Position numbers and translations under genes: made by a program
The notes under the pieces: model-generated
Databases searched by the model: none
Told to the model about the DNA's origin: nothing
The model's input: only the letters and a program-made list of their open reading frames with translations
Part shown: positions 34,387-43,890 of the stretch, piece by piece
Layout: every line of letters begins with the position of its first letter
Numbering within the stretch: position 1 is the first letter of the stretch
From: Ensifer adhaerens
GTDB lineage: Bacteria > Pseudomonadota > Alphaproteobacteria > Rhizobiales > Rhizobiaceae
Length of the DNA: 64,000 bases
Assembly: GCF_013283195.1 (NCBI RefSeq)
Contig: NZ_JABEKT010000001.1
Span: forward strand, 2,142,509 to 2,206,508
Reading direction: 5' to 3'

Positions 34387-35124
34387 ATGAAAAGTGATGA
34401 AAACGACCAGTCGTCGGTCGTCTGGTTTCTGAGCGGCATGCGTGGCCTGTTCAGCCTACCCGCCTTTATCCTGATGCTGTCCTTCGTCGGCTTCTGTTCG
34501 CTGACGGCGCAGGCTGGAATTCCGCCGGAACAAGTCGTGTTCATGACCGGCATGGTCTGGGCATTGCCAGCCAAGGTCATTCTCGTCAGTTCGATGATGA
34601 GTGGCGCAAGCCTGGCGGCCGCCTTCCTTGCCGTCTCGCTCTCTTCCGTCCGTCTGATGCCGATGGTTGCGGCGCTCATTCCCGAATTGCGCACGTCGAA
34701 GACACCGACATGGCTTTTGCTGTTCCTGTCGCATTTCGTCGCGATCACCGCCTGGGTGTTCGCGATGGAGAGGGTGCAGGCGGTGCCGCGCGACAGGCGT
34801 GTCGCCTTCTTCGCCGGTTTCGGCATCACGCTGGTTGTCGCCAATATGGTGCTGGTCGGCGTCGTCTATCACTTCGTCGCTGATTTTCCGCCGATTGTCG
34901 CGGGTTGCCTGTTCTTCCTGACACCGATCTATTTCCTGGCTTCGATCTGGCATTCGGCGCGCCATCCGGTCGTCCATATCGCGCTGCTCATCGGCCTGGT
35001 GGCCGGTCCGTTGTTCTATTGGCTCGTGCCCGAATTCGACATCCTGCTTGCGGGCGTCGGCGGCGGGACGCTGGCCTGGGCCACGGAGCGGCTGTGGCAT
35101 CGGCGCAAGGAAGCCAGCGCATGA
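34387..35124 (+). CDS. azlC: AzlC family branched-chain amino acid exporter, large subunit
   Basis: A 245-residue membrane protein with about six to seven hydrophobic segments and the AzlC pattern (LFSLPAFILMLSFVGFCSL, then FMTGMVWALPAKVILVSSMM). AzlC with a small AzlD partner exports branched-chain amino acids or related compounds in other bacteria. The stop overlaps the azlD start (ATGA), so the two are translationally coupled. It lies directly after the clpA terminator. The substrate is inferred from the family. Confidence 0.85.
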   Translation: MKSDENDQSSVVWFLSGMRGLFSLPAFILMLSFVGFCSLTAQAGIPPEQVVFMTGMVWALPAKVILVSSMMSGASLAAAFLAVSLSSVRLMPMVAALIPELRTSKTPTWLLLFLSHFVAITAWVFAMERVQAVPRDRRVAFFAGFGITLVVANMVLVGVVYHFVADFPPIVAGCLFFLTPIYFLASIWHSARHPVVHIALLIGLVAGPLFYWLVPEFDILLAGVGGGTLAWATERLWHRRKEASA

Positions 35125-35465
35125 CGTGGCAGGATGGTTGGTGGGCCTACGCCTTCATCGCGATTGCCGGATGGCTTGCAACCGACATCTGGCGCTGGCT
35201 GGGTGTCATTGCCGGAAACCGGCTGCGCGACGATTCCGAGGCCCTGAACTGGGTGAGGGCGGTTGCGACCGCGCTCGTCGCGGCCGTCATCGCCAAGTTG
35301 ATCCTCTATCCGACGGGCGTACTTGAACAATCGCCGCTATGGCTGCGCCTGGGGTCGGTGGCGATTGGCGCAACGGCATTCTTCCTGCTCGGCCGCAAAC
35401 CGGCAATCGGCATCGCCACAACGATAGCAGCATTGGCAGCAGGCTTATGGTGGCTAGGTTTCTAG
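35121..35465 (+). CDS. azlD: AzlD family branched-chain amino acid exporter, small subunit
   Basis: A 114-residue membrane protein with four hydrophobic segments (WWAYAFIAIAGWLATDIW; VRAVATALVAAVIAKLILY; LGSVAIGATAFFLL; GIATTIAALAAGLWW). Length and topology match AzlD. It overlaps azlC by 4 bases and is followed immediately by a rhizobial palindromic repeat. Confidence 0.83.
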   Translation: MTWQDGWWAYAFIAIAGWLATDIWRWLGVIAGNRLRDDSEALNWVRAVATALVAAVIAKLILYPTGVLEQSPLWLRLGSVAIGATAFFLLGRKPAIGIATTIAALAAGLWWLGF

Positions 35466-35560
35466 AGCGCCGTTCAGTGGGACGCACCAAGGACGTTCTA
35501 GCACTCTGATTCTAAAGCATCTTATCCGCCTGCAGCGATTGCACTTGAAAGCCAGATGCT
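35464..35560. repeat. Rhizobial intergenic palindromic repeat (composite)
   Basis: Directly after azlD comes a ~50-base head (TAGAGCGCCGTTCAGTGGGA, then GACGTTCTAGCACTCTGAT) that resembles a repeat common in rhizobial intergenic regions. It is followed by a 45-base element bounded by AGCATCT (35516-35522) and AGATGCT (35554-35560). It probably ends up as a stem-loop in azlD mRNA. Recognition is from memory of related genomes, and only one clear copy of the head is present in this window. Confidence 0.55.
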
Positions 35561-35616
35561 CGGGAAATGCGAAGCGTGGCAGGTGACGGCCGCTGGCGCG
35601 ACCGTCAGACTTGCAT

Positions 35617-36036
35617 TCAAAGTGCCTGGCGCACTTTCTCGGCATTGGCGGCCAGCACCGCGCCATCTTCCATCGTACCGGAATGGGGCTTCAGCGGAAC
35701 GCCGTCGCGTCGCGGAATGACGTGGAAGTGCAGGTGGAAGACGGACTGGCCGGCGGGCGCCTCATTGAACTGCATGATCGTCACGCCGTCGGCATCGAAA
35801 GCCTCCTTGGCGGCGACGGCGATTTTCTGAACCGCGGCGATCAGCGCCGGCAGGCTCGCGGCGTCCGCATCCAGCAGGTTGCGGGAAGGTGCTTTGGGAA
35901 CGACCAGCATGTGGCCCTCTGCCTGCGGCATCACGTCCATGAAGGCGATCGTCGCATCGTCCTCGTAGACACGATGCGACGGGATCTCGCCCCGCAGGAT
36001 CTTCGCGAAGATGTTGTTGGTGTCGTAAGCGCTCAT
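35617..36036 (-). CDS. HIT family hydrolase
   Basis: A 139-residue histidine-triad protein with the catalytic HLHFHVIPR motif (H-x-H-x-H) near residue 100. HINT/HIT-type members hydrolyse nucleotide phosphoramidates such as AMP-lysine. The ATG at 36036 (MSAYDTNNIF) has GAGGAAAG upstream; the longer open frame is not conserved. It is the last gene of a minus-strand cluster with the COG3146, GDPD and RidA genes. Confidence 0.92.
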   Translation of the reverse strand: MSAYDTNNIFAKILRGEIPSHRVYEDDATIAFMDVMPQAEGHMLVVPKAPSRNLLDADAASLPALIAAVQKIAVAAKEAFDADGVTIMQFNEAPAGQSVFHLHFHVIPRRDGVPLKPHSGTMEDGAVLAANAEKVRQAL

Positions 36037-36080
36037 TGTCTTTCCTCGTAGATTGGATCCGGCCAAAACCGGAGAGCGGT

Positions 36081-37268
36081 TCAATCGTCCTGGCGCTCAC
36101 CTTTTCGGAAAGGGCCGTGCTCTGCAAGAAACTCAGCCGTTTCCTCCACATCCCTGCGTTCGCGAACGAGATAGTCCTCGACTGCGCGGGCGAGGCCGGG
36201 ATGGCTGATGTAGTGTGCCGAATGGGTTGTGACCGGCATGTAGCCGCGGGCGAGCTTGTGCTCGCCCTGCGCACCGGCTTCCACGCGCTTGAGGCCCTTT
36301 GCGATCGCGAAGTCGATTGCCTGGTGATAGCAGACTTCGAAATGCAGGAAAGGGTGGTCCTCGGTGCAACCCCAGTGGCGGCCATAAAGCGCATCGCCGC
36401 CGATGAAGTTGATAGCACCTGCAATATAGCGGCCATTGCGACGCGCCATCATCAGAACGATGTCGTCTGGCATGCGCTCGCCGATCAGCGAATAGAAGGC
36501 GCGCGTGAGATACGGGCGCCCCCACTTGCGGCTGCCGGTATCCATGTAGAACGTGAAGAACTGGTCCCAGATCGCTTCCGTCAGATCGCTGCCGGTTAGC
36601 CAGTCGATCGTGATGCCATTTTCAAGTGCCGCACGGCGCTCCTTCTTCAGGGCCTTGCGTTTTCTGGATGCCAGCGTTTCCAGGAAGTCGTCATGGGTGC
36701 CATAACCTTCGTTGAGGAAATGGAACTGCTGGTCGGTGCGGTGAAGGAAACCGGCGTTTTCGAAGATTGGCATCTCCGCTTCACGCACGAAGGTCACATG
36801 CGCCGACGAGGCATCGTGCCGTCGCGCCAGTTCCTTCAAGCCTGCCGCAAGCCCATCCTGTACGGGCGAGCCATCGTCCCCCGAAACCGTCAGCAGCCTC
36901 GGCCCGGTTGCCGGCGTGAATGGAATGGAGCCTTGAAGCTTCGGATAATAGCGGCCGCCGGCGCGCTCGAATGCGTCCGCCCAGCCATGGTCGAAGACAT
37001 ACTCACCCTGGCTGTGGTTCTTCAGATAGCAGACGAGCGCCCCGAGAAGTTGTCCATCGGAGCCCTCCATCAGCAGATGTTGCCCGAGCCAGCCGGTTTT
37101 GGCCGTGGCCGAACCCGATTCCTCCAGCGCCGAGAGATAGGCATGCGAGACGAACGGATTGTAGATTGCGCCGCCTCGCCCCTTCGCCGCGCCGGAAAGC
37201 GTATTCCAGCGCGCCGCCGGTATCTCGGCGAAGGATTGCTCTATGCGGATGGTGACGGCGTCGGACAT
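36081..37268 (-). CDS. COG3146 / DUF482 GNAT-fold acyltransferase-like protein
   Basis: A 395-residue protein of the peptidogalycan biosynthesis/DUF482 family, a FemAB-like double GNAT fold. Typical segments are AIYNPFVSHAYLSALEESG (N-terminal half), SRKRKALKKERRAA and GRHWGCTEDHPFLHFEVCYH, and VEAGAQGEHKLARGY. Members are thought to transfer acyl or amino-acyl groups, but the substrate is unknown. It starts 4 bases after the glycerophosphodiesterase gene and precedes the HIT gene by 44 bases. Confidence 0.85.
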   Translation of the reverse strand: MSDAVTIRIEQSFAEIPAARWNTLSGAAKGRGGAIYNPFVSHAYLSALEESGSATAKTGWLGQHLLMEGSDGQLLGALVCYLKNHSQGEYVFDHGWADAFERAGGRYYPKLQGSIPFTPATGPRLLTVSGDDGSPVQDGLAAGLKELARRHDASSAHVTFVREAEMPIFENAGFLHRTDQQFHFLNEGYGTHDDFLETLASRKRKALKKERRAALENGITIDWLTGSDLTEAIWDQFFTFYMDTGSRKWGRPYLTRAFYSLIGERMPDDIVLMMARRNGRYIAGAINFIGGDALYGRHWGCTEDHPFLHFEVCYHQAIDFAIAKGLKRVEAGAQGEHKLARGYMPVTTHSAHYISHPGLARAVEDYLVRERRDVEETAEFLAEHGPFRKGERQDD

Positions 37269-37272
37269 GAGC

Positions 37273-37998
37273 TCAGGAAATCAATGCCTCCCGCGGGTCG
37301 AAGCCCTCGAAGGTCATCTGGTCGGCATGGGCGTAGGTGTATTCTTCAGCCTGCCTGTCGCGAACGGTCCAGGTGATGATCGTCCGGCCGAGGGTGCGTT
37401 CCTTGGTGATGAACGAGTTCGGCAGATGGCCGTAATGGTAGGAGATGAAGTCGAGGCCGAGTTGCATCGCCTCTTCGTGCACGAAGAAGGTTTCCGGTCT
37501 GGCACCTTCGGCGGTCAGGCCGAGCGGGTAGGGCGCATCCAGTGCTTTCAGGTCCTTGAGCAGCCAATGGTCGAAGCTCATCAGGGCGACGTGGCCCTTG
37601 TAGCCTTCGAGCGTTTCGAGGACGGCTGCGGCAAAGCCCTCATCGTCGCCCTTGCGCCCTTTCAGTTCGATGACCAGTGGCACTTGGCCCTTGACGAGCC
37701 GTAGCATCTGCGACAGCGTTGGGACCTTGTCCTTCGTGCCGCCGATCGCCATCAGGCCGAGTTCACCGGCCGTTCTCGCCCGCACGTCGCCCTTGATGCC
37801 GCAGAGCCGCTCGGTGTCGTCGTCATGGAAGACGACAGGCACGCTGTCGGCGGTGTATTGCAGGTCGCATTCGATCGCGAAGCCGGCGTCCGCAGCGCGG
37901 GAAAACGCCGAGAGCGTGTTCTCCCACACTTGCTTGTTCATGTCGTGATAGCCGCGATGGGCGATCGGCTGGGCCTTCAGCCAGGAAAGGTCAGTCAT
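37273..37998 (-). CDS. Glycerophosphodiester phosphodiesterase
   Basis: A 241-residue GDPD with the N-terminal IAHRGYHD, ENTLSAF, FAIECDLQ (metal-binding E-x-D) and VVFHDDDTERLCG motifs of the TIM-barrel family. It hydrolyses deacylated phospholipids to glycerol-3-phosphate and an alcohol. No signal peptide is present, so it is cytoplasmic and UgpQ-like. The ATG at 37998 (MTDLSWLKAQ) fits the family; the open frame upstream overlaps the RidA gene in another frame and is spurious. Confidence 0.92.
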   Translation of the reverse strand: MTDLSWLKAQPIAHRGYHDMNKQVWENTLSAFSRAADAGFAIECDLQYTADSVPVVFHDDDTERLCGIKGDVRARTAGELGLMAIGGTKDKVPTLSQMLRLVKGQVPLVIELKGRKGDDEGFAAAVLETLEGYKGHVALMSFDHWLLKDLKALDAPYPLGLTAEGARPETFFVHEEAMQLGLDFISYHYGHLPNSFITKERTLGRTIITWTVRDRQAEEYTYAHADQMTFEGFDPREALIS

Positions 37999-38011
37999 GC
38001 CTGGCACCTGA

Positions 38012-38479
38012 TCACGCGATCTCGATGACGGCGTCGATCTCGACGGCGGCATTGAAGGGCAGGGCGGCCATGCCGACGGCAGCGCGCGCATGCTTGCCTG
38101 CTTCGCCGAGGACATTGGCCAGCAGGTTGGAGGCGCCGTTGAGCACAAGATGCTGTTCGATGAATTCCGGCGTGGAGGCAACGAATCCGTTGATCTTGAC
38201 CAGCCGGCGGATGCGGCCGAGGTCGCCGCCGAGTGCGGATTTGGCCTGGGCTAGAATATTGATCGCGCAGAGTTCGGCGGCGCGCTGGGCGCCCGCAACG
38301 TCGACGTCCTTGCCAACATGGCCGGTCACTGCGATCTTCCCGCCTTCCATCGGCAGCTGTCCGGAGATGTAGAGCATCGAGCCGCTGATGACGTAGGGTA
38401 CGTAGTTCGCCGCCGGCGCTGCCGCCTGGGGAAGGGTGACGCCGAGGTCCTTAAGGCGCGTTTCGATCTCTGCGGACAT
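38012..38479 (-). CDS. RidA family protein (reactive enamine/imine deaminase-like)
   Basis: A 155-residue YjgF/RidA-like protein of the longer subfamily. Typical segments are YVISGSMLYISGQLPMEGG and HARAAVGMAALPFNAAVEID; the arginine of the ARAAVG segment is the conserved RidA active-site residue. Such proteins hydrolyse reactive enamine or imine intermediates from PLP enzymes. GGAG precedes the ATG at 38479. It is the first gene of the minus-strand ridA-gdpD-COG3146-hit cluster and is divergent from eipB. Confidence 0.9.
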   Translation of the reverse strand: MSAEIETRLKDLGVTLPQAAAPAANYVPYVISGSMLYISGQLPMEGGKIAVTGHVGKDVDVAGAQRAAELCAINILAQAKSALGGDLGRIRRLVKINGFVASTPEFIEQHLVLNGASNLLANVLGEAGKHARAAVGMAALPFNAAVEIDAVIEIA

Positions 38480-38623
38480 GGAAAGCTCCGTTGTTGTCTT
38501 TTGTGTTAAAATCCGGCATTCAGGCCGGATCGCGGTGGGCGACGGCATTTAAATGTGGTGACGCCTCGCTTCTGCCGAAAGCTTGTTTATAGCATTGCCC
38601 GCGAGTCCAACAGGAGGAAACGG

Positions 38624-39451
38624 ATGTTTCGTAAAGGCTTCGGTCTCGCCGGTTTCGGCAGCGCTTGCTTTGCAGCGATGATGGTTTCGGGCCTCAGCGC
38701 CGCGAGCGCAAATGTCCTTGTGCCGCATCGGGCCGTCTACGACCTCGAGCTCAAGGACGCTTCCGACCGATCGGGTATTTCCGGCATGTACGGCCGAATG
38801 GTCTACGAGTTCAATGGATCGGCCTGCGAGGGGTACACGGTCAGTTTCCGCTTCGTGACGCAGGTCAATACCGGCGAAGAAACGCGCATGACCGACCAGC
38901 AGACGACCACCTATGAAGATATGAAGTCCGGCAACTTCCGCTTTTTGACGCGCTCGTTCACCGACGAGAAGCTCGACAAGGAAGTGCGCGGCACGGCCCA
39001 TGACGACAAGACCGGCGTCAAGGTCGAACTGACCGCGCCGGACAAGCGCGAGGTCGAGCTGGCGGCAAGCCGGTTTCCGACCGAACATATGGTCGAGGTT
39101 ATCGACCGTGCCAAGAAGGGCGAAAGCTTCTTCGAGGCGCGGATCTTCGATGGATCCGATTCGGGTGACAAGACGCTGATCACCTCGACCTTCGTCGGCA
39201 AGTCGCGCAAACCGTCGGCCGACGAGCCGGATGCAGGCAAGGCTGGCAAGCTCGGGACCGAGAATTACTGGCCTGTCACCATCTCCTATTTCAACGACGA
39301 CAAGAGCGGCGATGCGCTGCCGATCTACCGCATGTCGTTCAAACTGTACGAAAACGGCATTACCCGCGATCTGACGATGGACTACGGCGACTTCGTGCTG
39401 AGCGGTAAGCTCGCCGACCTCGAAGTCTTCAAATCGGAAGAATGCAAGTAG
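38624..39451 (+). CDS. eipB: Cell-envelope integrity protein EipB (DUF1849)
   Basis: A 275-residue periplasmic protein of DUF1849, named EipB in Brucella, where it supports envelope integrity. The signal peptide ends at SAASA-N (about residue 29). The mature part has the VPHRAVYDLEL start and the two conserved Cys, C68 (NGSACEGY) and C274 (SEECK), that form a disulfide in the Brucella protein. AGGAGG precedes the ATG at 38624. It is monocistronic and precedes rpsB. Confidence 0.9.
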   Translation: MFRKGFGLAGFGSACFAAMMVSGLSAASANVLVPHRAVYDLELKDASDRSGISGMYGRMVYEFNGSACEGYTVSFRFVTQVNTGEETRMTDQQTTTYEDMKSGNFRFLTRSFTDEKLDKEVRGTAHDDKTGVKVELTAPDKREVELAASRFPTEHMVEVIDRAKKGESFFEARIFDGSDSGDKTLITSTFVGKSRKPSADEPDAGKAGKLGTENYWPVTISYFNDDKSGDALPIYRMSFKLYENGITRDLTMDYGDFVLSGKLADLEVFKSEECK

Positions 39452-39631
39452 TCGATATGACAAAAACGGACTCCAAGTCTTGATTTGTCGGGCAGTTGCC
39501 GGTAAGGGGCTGCCCATTCCACACGTGAGGCATGGGATGTTCCGGGAGAAATCCGGATCGTTCCGCCGGTGGGCTTTTCAAAAGAAGAGCTCGACGTCTC
39601 GCGGAGGTTCAACCGGAAAAGGAGAAAAGGC

Positions 39632-40399
39632 ATGGCATTGCCTGATTTTAGCATGCGCCAGCTGCTTGAGGCTGGTATTCACTTCGGCCACCAGACACAT
39701 CGCTGGAACCCGAAGATGAAGCCCTACATCTTCGGCGATCGTAACAACGTTCACATCATCGACCTCGCACAGACCGTTCCGATGCTGTCGCGCGCACTCC
39801 AGGTCGTTAGCGACACCGTCGCCAACGGCGGCCGCGTCCTGTTCGTCGGCACCAAGCGCCAGGCTTCTGAAATCATCGCTGACGCTGCAAAGCGTTCGGC
39901 CCAGTACTACGTCAATGCTCGCTGGCTCGGCGGCATGATGACCAACTGGAAGACGATTTCGAACTCGATCCAGCGTCTGCGCAAGCTCGACGAAATCCTC
40001 GCTTCGGAAGCTTCGGGCTTCACGAAGAAGGAGCGTCTGAACCTTGAGCGCGAACGCGAAAAGCTCAACCGCGCTCTCGGCGGTATCCGCGACATGGGCG
40101 GCACGCCGGACCTGATGTTCATCATCGACACCAACAAGGAATCGATCGCAATCGACGAAGCCAAGCGTCTTGGCATCCCGGTTGTCGCCGTTATCGACTC
40201 CAACTGCGATCCGGACCAGATCGACTACCCGATCCCGGGCAACGACGACGCATCGCGTGCAATCGCTCTTTACTGCGATCTCATTGCTCGTGCAGCCATC
40301 GACGGCATTGCCCGTCAGCAGGGCGCATCGGGCCGCGATCTCGGCGCATCGGCTGAAGCTATGATCGAGCCGGCGCTCGACGAAGCCTCCGAAGCCTGA
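39632..40399 (+). CDS. rpsB: 30S ribosomal protein S2
   Basis: A 255-residue S2 with canonical [51 protein letters not shown] and [12 protein letters not shown] motifs. AAGGAG lies before the ATG at 39632. It is separated from eipB by a 180-base leader region that may carry S2 autocontrol. It begins the rpsB-tsf-pyrH-frr cluster. Confidence 0.98.
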   Translation: MALPDFSMRQLLEAGIHFGHQTHRWNPKMKPYIFGDRNNVHIIDLAQTVPMLSRALQVVSDTVANGGRVLFVGTKRQASEIIADAAKRSAQYYVNARWLGGMMTNWKTISNSIQRLRKLDEILASEASGFTKKERLNLEREREKLNRALGGIRDMGGTPDLMFIIDTNKESIAIDEAKRLGIPVVAVIDSNCDPDQIDYPIPGNDDASRAIALYCDLIARAAIDGIARQQGASGRDLGASAEAMIEPALDEASEA

Positions 40400-40450
40400 T
40401 CGGACGGCGCGGCGGACATAGGATCGCCGCACCAATCTAATGTCGGGACG

Positions 40451-40491
40451 AGGCCGTTTGGGATGAAAGATCTGAACGGCCTTGTTCTTTT
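40451..40491 (+). terminator. Terminator/attenuator between rpsB and tsf
   Basis: AGGCCGTT (40451-40458) pairs with AACGGCCT (40475-40482) around a 16-base loop, followed by a T-rich TTGTTCTTTT. In the 256-base rpsB-tsf gap it could reduce read-through, so that S2 and EF-Ts are made at different levels. Confidence 0.7.
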
Positions 40492-40655
40492 CAGCGAGGG
40501 ATGAAGCGGCTTGGACCGGCGATCCGCGCCCCGGACACGACAGCGGTGGGCGCGTTCATCACGGTGTCACATTCGCAAGCCATTCCCCTGCCAAACCTCC
40601 TGGTGCCGCGCCACTTGCGGGCAGCGCGCCAGCCAAACAGACAAAGAGGCAAAAG

Positions 40656-41579
40656 ATGAGTGTAACTGCAGCAATGGTGAAGGAACTGCGCGAAAAGACC
40701 GGCGCAGGCATGATGGATTGCAAGAAGGCGCTCGCCGAAACCAATGGCGACATGGAAGCTGCGATCGACTGGCTGCGTGCCAAGGGCATCGCCAAGGCCG
40801 ACAAGAAGTCGGGCCGCACGGCTGCTGAAGGCCTCATCGGTATCGTCAGCGGCGGCGTCAAGGCTGTTGTCGTTGAAGTCAACTCCGAGACCGACTTCGT
40901 TGCCCGCAACGAAGCCTTCCAGGAACTGGTTCGCGGTGTTGCCAACGTTGCTCTCGGCACCGACGGTTCTGTCGAAGCCATTGCCAACGCCAACTACCCG
41001 GCAACCGGCAAGTCGGTCGACGACACGATCAAGGATGCGATCGCCACCATCGGCGAGAACATGACGCTCCGCCGCGCAGCCCTGCTGCAGGTCGAGGATG
41101 GCGTCGTTGCCACCTACATCCACAACGCTGCCGGCGACGGCATCGGCAAGCTCGGCGTTCTCGTTGCGCTGAAGTCGATTGGCGACAAGGAAGTTCTGTT
41201 CTCGGTCGGCCGCCAGGTCGCCATGCACATTGCTGCCACCAACCCGCTGGCCATCCGCGCCGACGAAGTCGACGCTGCTGTTGCCGAGCGCGAACGCAAC
41301 GTGTTCATCGAACAGTCGCGCGCTTCGGGCAAGCCGGACAACATCATCGAAAAGATGGTCGAAGGCCGCATGCGCAAGTTCTTCGAAGAAGTCGCTCTGC
41401 TGTCGCAGGCCTTCGTCATGAACCCGGAAATCACCGTCGGTCAGGCCATCAAGGATGCTGAAAAGCTCGCTGGCGCACCGATCGAAGTGACCGGCATGGC
41501 CCGTCTTCTGCTCGGCGAAGGCGTCGAGAAGGAAGAATCGGACTTCGCAGCCGAAGTTGCGGCTGTCGCCAAGGGTTGA
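40656..41579 (+). CDS. tsf: Elongation factor Ts
   Basis: A 307-residue EF-Ts, the guanine nucleotide exchange factor for EF-Tu. The N-terminal UBA-like domain ([17 protein letters not shown]), the SETDFVARN signature and the C-terminal core repeat are all present. AAAGAGG precedes the ATG at 40656; the open frame upstream is not conserved. Confidence 0.98.
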   Translation: MSVTAAMVKELREKTGAGMMDCKKALAETNGDMEAAIDWLRAKGIAKADKKSGRTAAEGLIGIVSGGVKAVVVEVNSETDFVARNEAFQELVRGVANVALGTDGSVEAIANANYPATGKSVDDTIKDAIATIGENMTLRRAALLQVEDGVVATYIHNAAGDGIGKLGVLVALKSIGDKEVLFSVGRQVAMHIAATNPLAIRADEVDAAVAERERNVFIEQSRASGKPDNIIEKMVEGRMRKFFEEVALLSQAFVMNPEITVGQAIKDAEKLAGAPIEVTGMARLLLGEGVEKEESDFAAEVAAVAKG

Positions 41580-41606
41580 TTTCTTCACCCTTGTTTGGAA
41601 AACCTC

Positions 41607-41634
41607 AGGGCATCGCGTGACAACGCGGTGCCCT
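41607..41634 (+). terminator. Stem-loop after tsf
   Basis: GGGCATCGCG (41608-41617) and CGCGGTGCCC (41624-41633) pair fully, with one T-G wobble, around a 6-base loop. The following TTCGTGT is only weakly T-rich, so it may be a partial terminator before pyrH. Confidence 0.6.
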
Positions 41635-41770
41635 TCGTGTATCCGGCTTCGTCAATGCGCCGGACCCGCCGGAAAATGCTCCGCAGCGGTTGAAACCGGG
41701 TAGCGCACTATGTCCTTATACGCAGCGCGCCTTTTTGCGTGCACGCGTACCGATCTGATCAGGAGCGATG

Positions 41771-42493
41771 ATGCCGGCCGAGCCAATCTACAAGCGTGTT
41801 CTACTCAAAGCCTCCGGTGAAGCCCTGATGGGAAGCCAGGGCTTCGGCATCGATGTGGCTGTCGCTGACCGCATTGCGGCCGACATCGCCGAGGCGCGCG
41901 CCATGGGCGTCGAAGTTGGCGTCGTCGTCGGCGGCGGCAACATCTTCCGCGGCGTCGCTGTCGCCTCCAAGGGTGGCGACCGGGTGACCGGCGACCATAT
42001 GGGCATGCTGGCAACCGTCATCAATGCGCTCGCGCTGGCGACGTCGCTGCGCAAGCTCGACATCGACACGGTGGTGCTCTCGGCAATCGCAATGCCTGAG
42101 ATCTGCGAAAGCTTCTCGCAGCGCGCAACGCTCTACCATCTGTCGCTCGGGCGCGTGGTGATCTTTGCGGGCGGTACCGGCAATCCGTTCTTCACGACCG
42201 ATTCTGCAGCCGCGCTGCGCGCCGCCGAAATGGGTGCCGAGGCGATCTTCAAGGGCACGCAGGTGGACGGCATCTATTCCGCCGACCCGAAGAAGGACCC
42301 GACCGCGACGCGCTTCGACCACCTGACCCACAGCGCCGTCCTGGAAAAGGGCCTGGCGGTGATGGATGTGGCAGCGGTGGCGCTGGCGCGCGAGAACGCC
42401 ATTCCGATCGTCGTCTTCTCAATCCACGAGAAGGGCGGCTTTGCCGAAATATTGACCGGTGGCGGCCGCGCCACCATCGTCACGGACAACTAG
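41771..42493 (+). CDS. pyrH: Uridylate kinase
   Basis: A 240-residue UMP kinase of the amino-acid kinase fold, converting UMP to UDP; it is allosteric and essential. Conserved segments are RVLLKASGEAL, VVVGGGNIFRG, GDHMGMLATVINALAL, GTGNPFFTTDSAAALRA and DGIYSADPKKDP. Two ATGs lie side by side; the second (41771) has the better spacing to AGGAG at 41761. Confidence 0.97.
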   Translation: MPAEPIYKRVLLKASGEALMGSQGFGIDVAVADRIAADIAEARAMGVEVGVVVGGGNIFRGVAVASKGGDRVTGDHMGMLATVINALALATSLRKLDIDTVVLSAIAMPEICESFSQRATLYHLSLGRVVIFAGGTGNPFFTTDSAAALRAAEMGAEAIFKGTQVDGIYSADPKKDPTATRFDHLTHSAVLEKGLAVMDVAAVALARENAIPIVVFSIHEKGGFAEILTGGGRATIVTDN

Positions 42494-42545
42494 AAGCTGC
42501 CAGACAGCTATCTGCCGATGAAAGACAGAACGGGAGTTTTCAACC

Positions 42546-43106
42546 ATGAGTGAAGGTGTAGACCTGAAGGAACTGAAGCGTCGCATGGATGGCGCTATCT
42601 CCGCATTCAAGAGCGATATCGCATCGCTACGCACCGGCCGCGCGTCGGCGAATGTTCTCGATCCGGTGACCGTGGAAGCCTATGGCTCGCGTGTTCCGCT
42701 CAATCAGGTGGCAAACATCACTGTGCCAGAACCGCGTATGCTGTCCGTTTCGGTCTGGGACAAGCAGATGGTCGGCGCCGTCGATCGCGGCATCCGCGAA
42801 TCGAACCTCGGCCTGAACCCGATCATCGACGGCCAGAACCTGCGCATCCCGTTGCCGGAACTCAACGAAGAGCGTCGCAAGTCGCTGGTCAAGGTTGCGC
42901 ACGACTATGCCGAAAAGGCCAAGGTCGCCGTGCGGCACGTTCGTCGCGATGGCATGGACGACCTGAAAAAAGCCGAAAAGGATGGCGACATCGGGCAGGA
43001 TATCAGCCGTGCTCAGTCCGAGCGGGTGCAAAAGATGACCGATGAAACGATTTCCGATATCGACCGCTTGCTCGTCGATAAGGAAAAGGAAATCATGCAG
43101 GTCTGA
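42546..43106 (+). CDS. frr: Ribosome recycling factor
   Basis: A 186-residue RRF that, with EF-G, splits post-termination ribosomes. The N-terminal [25 protein letters not shown] region, [13 protein letters not shown] and the conserved C-terminal helix ending DKEKEIMQV are all present. It stands between pyrH and uppS, as in most proteobacteria. Confidence 0.98.
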   Translation: MSEGVDLKELKRRMDGAISAFKSDIASLRTGRASANVLDPVTVEAYGSRVPLNQVANITVPEPRMLSVSVWDKQMVGAVDRGIRESNLGLNPIIDGQNLRIPLPELNEERRKSLVKVAHDYAEKAKVAVRHVRRDGMDDLKKAEKDGDIGQDISRAQSERVQKMTDETISDIDRLLVDKEKEIMQV

Positions 43107-43146
43107 TCTGCCCCTGATCCTTTGAGTCTCCTTTCGCGGACGCCTT

Positions 43147-43890
43147 ATGCAAACTCTCCTCCCGATCACCGTTCCGGAACACGTTGCCATCATCATGGAT
43201 GGCAACGGGCGCTGGGCGAACGCGCGCGGACTTCCGCGCACGATGGGGCACCGCAAGGGTGTTGAGGCGGTTCGCGACGCCGTGAAGACGGCGGCGGAAG
43301 CCGGGGTTCGCTACCTCACGCTCTTTGCGTTCTCATCGGAAAACTGGAACAGGCCGCAGGCCGAAGTGACGGATCTGATGGGCTTGCTCAAGGCCTTCAT
43401 TCGCCGTGACCTTGCCGATCTGCATCGCGAAAACGTCCGCATCCGGATTATCGGAGAGCGGTCGAACCTGCGAGGCGACATCCTGCCCCTGCTGATCGAG
43501 GCCGAGGAGACGACGAGCGGAAATACCGGCATTACGCTGGTGATCGCCTTCAATTACGGTGCGCGTGACGAGTTGACGCGCGCCATGCGACGCCTGGCGA
43601 CGGAAGTCGCCGAGGGGCGCCTGCGGCCCGAGGACATCACGCAGGAGCGTATTGCCGCTTCGCTCGATACGGCCGGGATACCCGATCCGGATCTCATTCT
43701 TCGCACCAGCGGCGAAGAGCGGCTTTCAAACTTTCTGTTGTGGCAGGGCGCCTATTCGGAACTGCTGTTTGTTCCCGAGCTTTGGCCAGACTTCACACGC
43801 GAGACGTTCCTGTCCGCGCTCGAGAAATTCGCCTGCCGCGAGCGTCGCTTCGGCGGTCTGGCGCAGCCGACGTTAGCGGTTGGTTCGTAA
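43147..43890 (+). CDS. uppS: Isoprenyl (undecaprenyl) diphosphate synthase
   Basis: A 247-residue cis-prenyltransferase making the C55 carrier for peptidoglycan and O-antigen. D18 in [11 protein letters not shown] is the catalytic Asp; [11 protein letters not shown] and the C-terminal [17 protein letters not shown] motif are canonical. The stop overlaps the cdsA start by one base (TAATG), so the two are translationally coupled. No dxr gene is present between frr and uppS, unlike E. coli. Confidence 0.97.
   Translation: MQTLLPITVPEHVAIIMDGNGRWANARGLPRTMGHRKGVEAVRDAVKTAAEAGVRYLTLFAFSSENWNRPQAEVTDLMGLLKAFIRRDLADLHRENVRIRIIGERSNLRGDILPLLIEAEETTSGNTGITLVIAFNYGARDELTRAMRRLATEVAEGRLRPEDITQERIAASLDTAGIPDPDLILRTSGEERLSNFLLWQGAYSELLFVPELWPDFTRETFLSALEKFACRERRFGGLAQPTLAVGS

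Noticed and set aside
37999-38181. N-terminal extension of the glycerophosphodiesterase from an in-frame ATG at 38181
   Set aside because: It overlaps the ridA coding sequence in another frame and is Ser/Pro/Arg-rich without family similarity; the ATG at 37998 gives the normal length.
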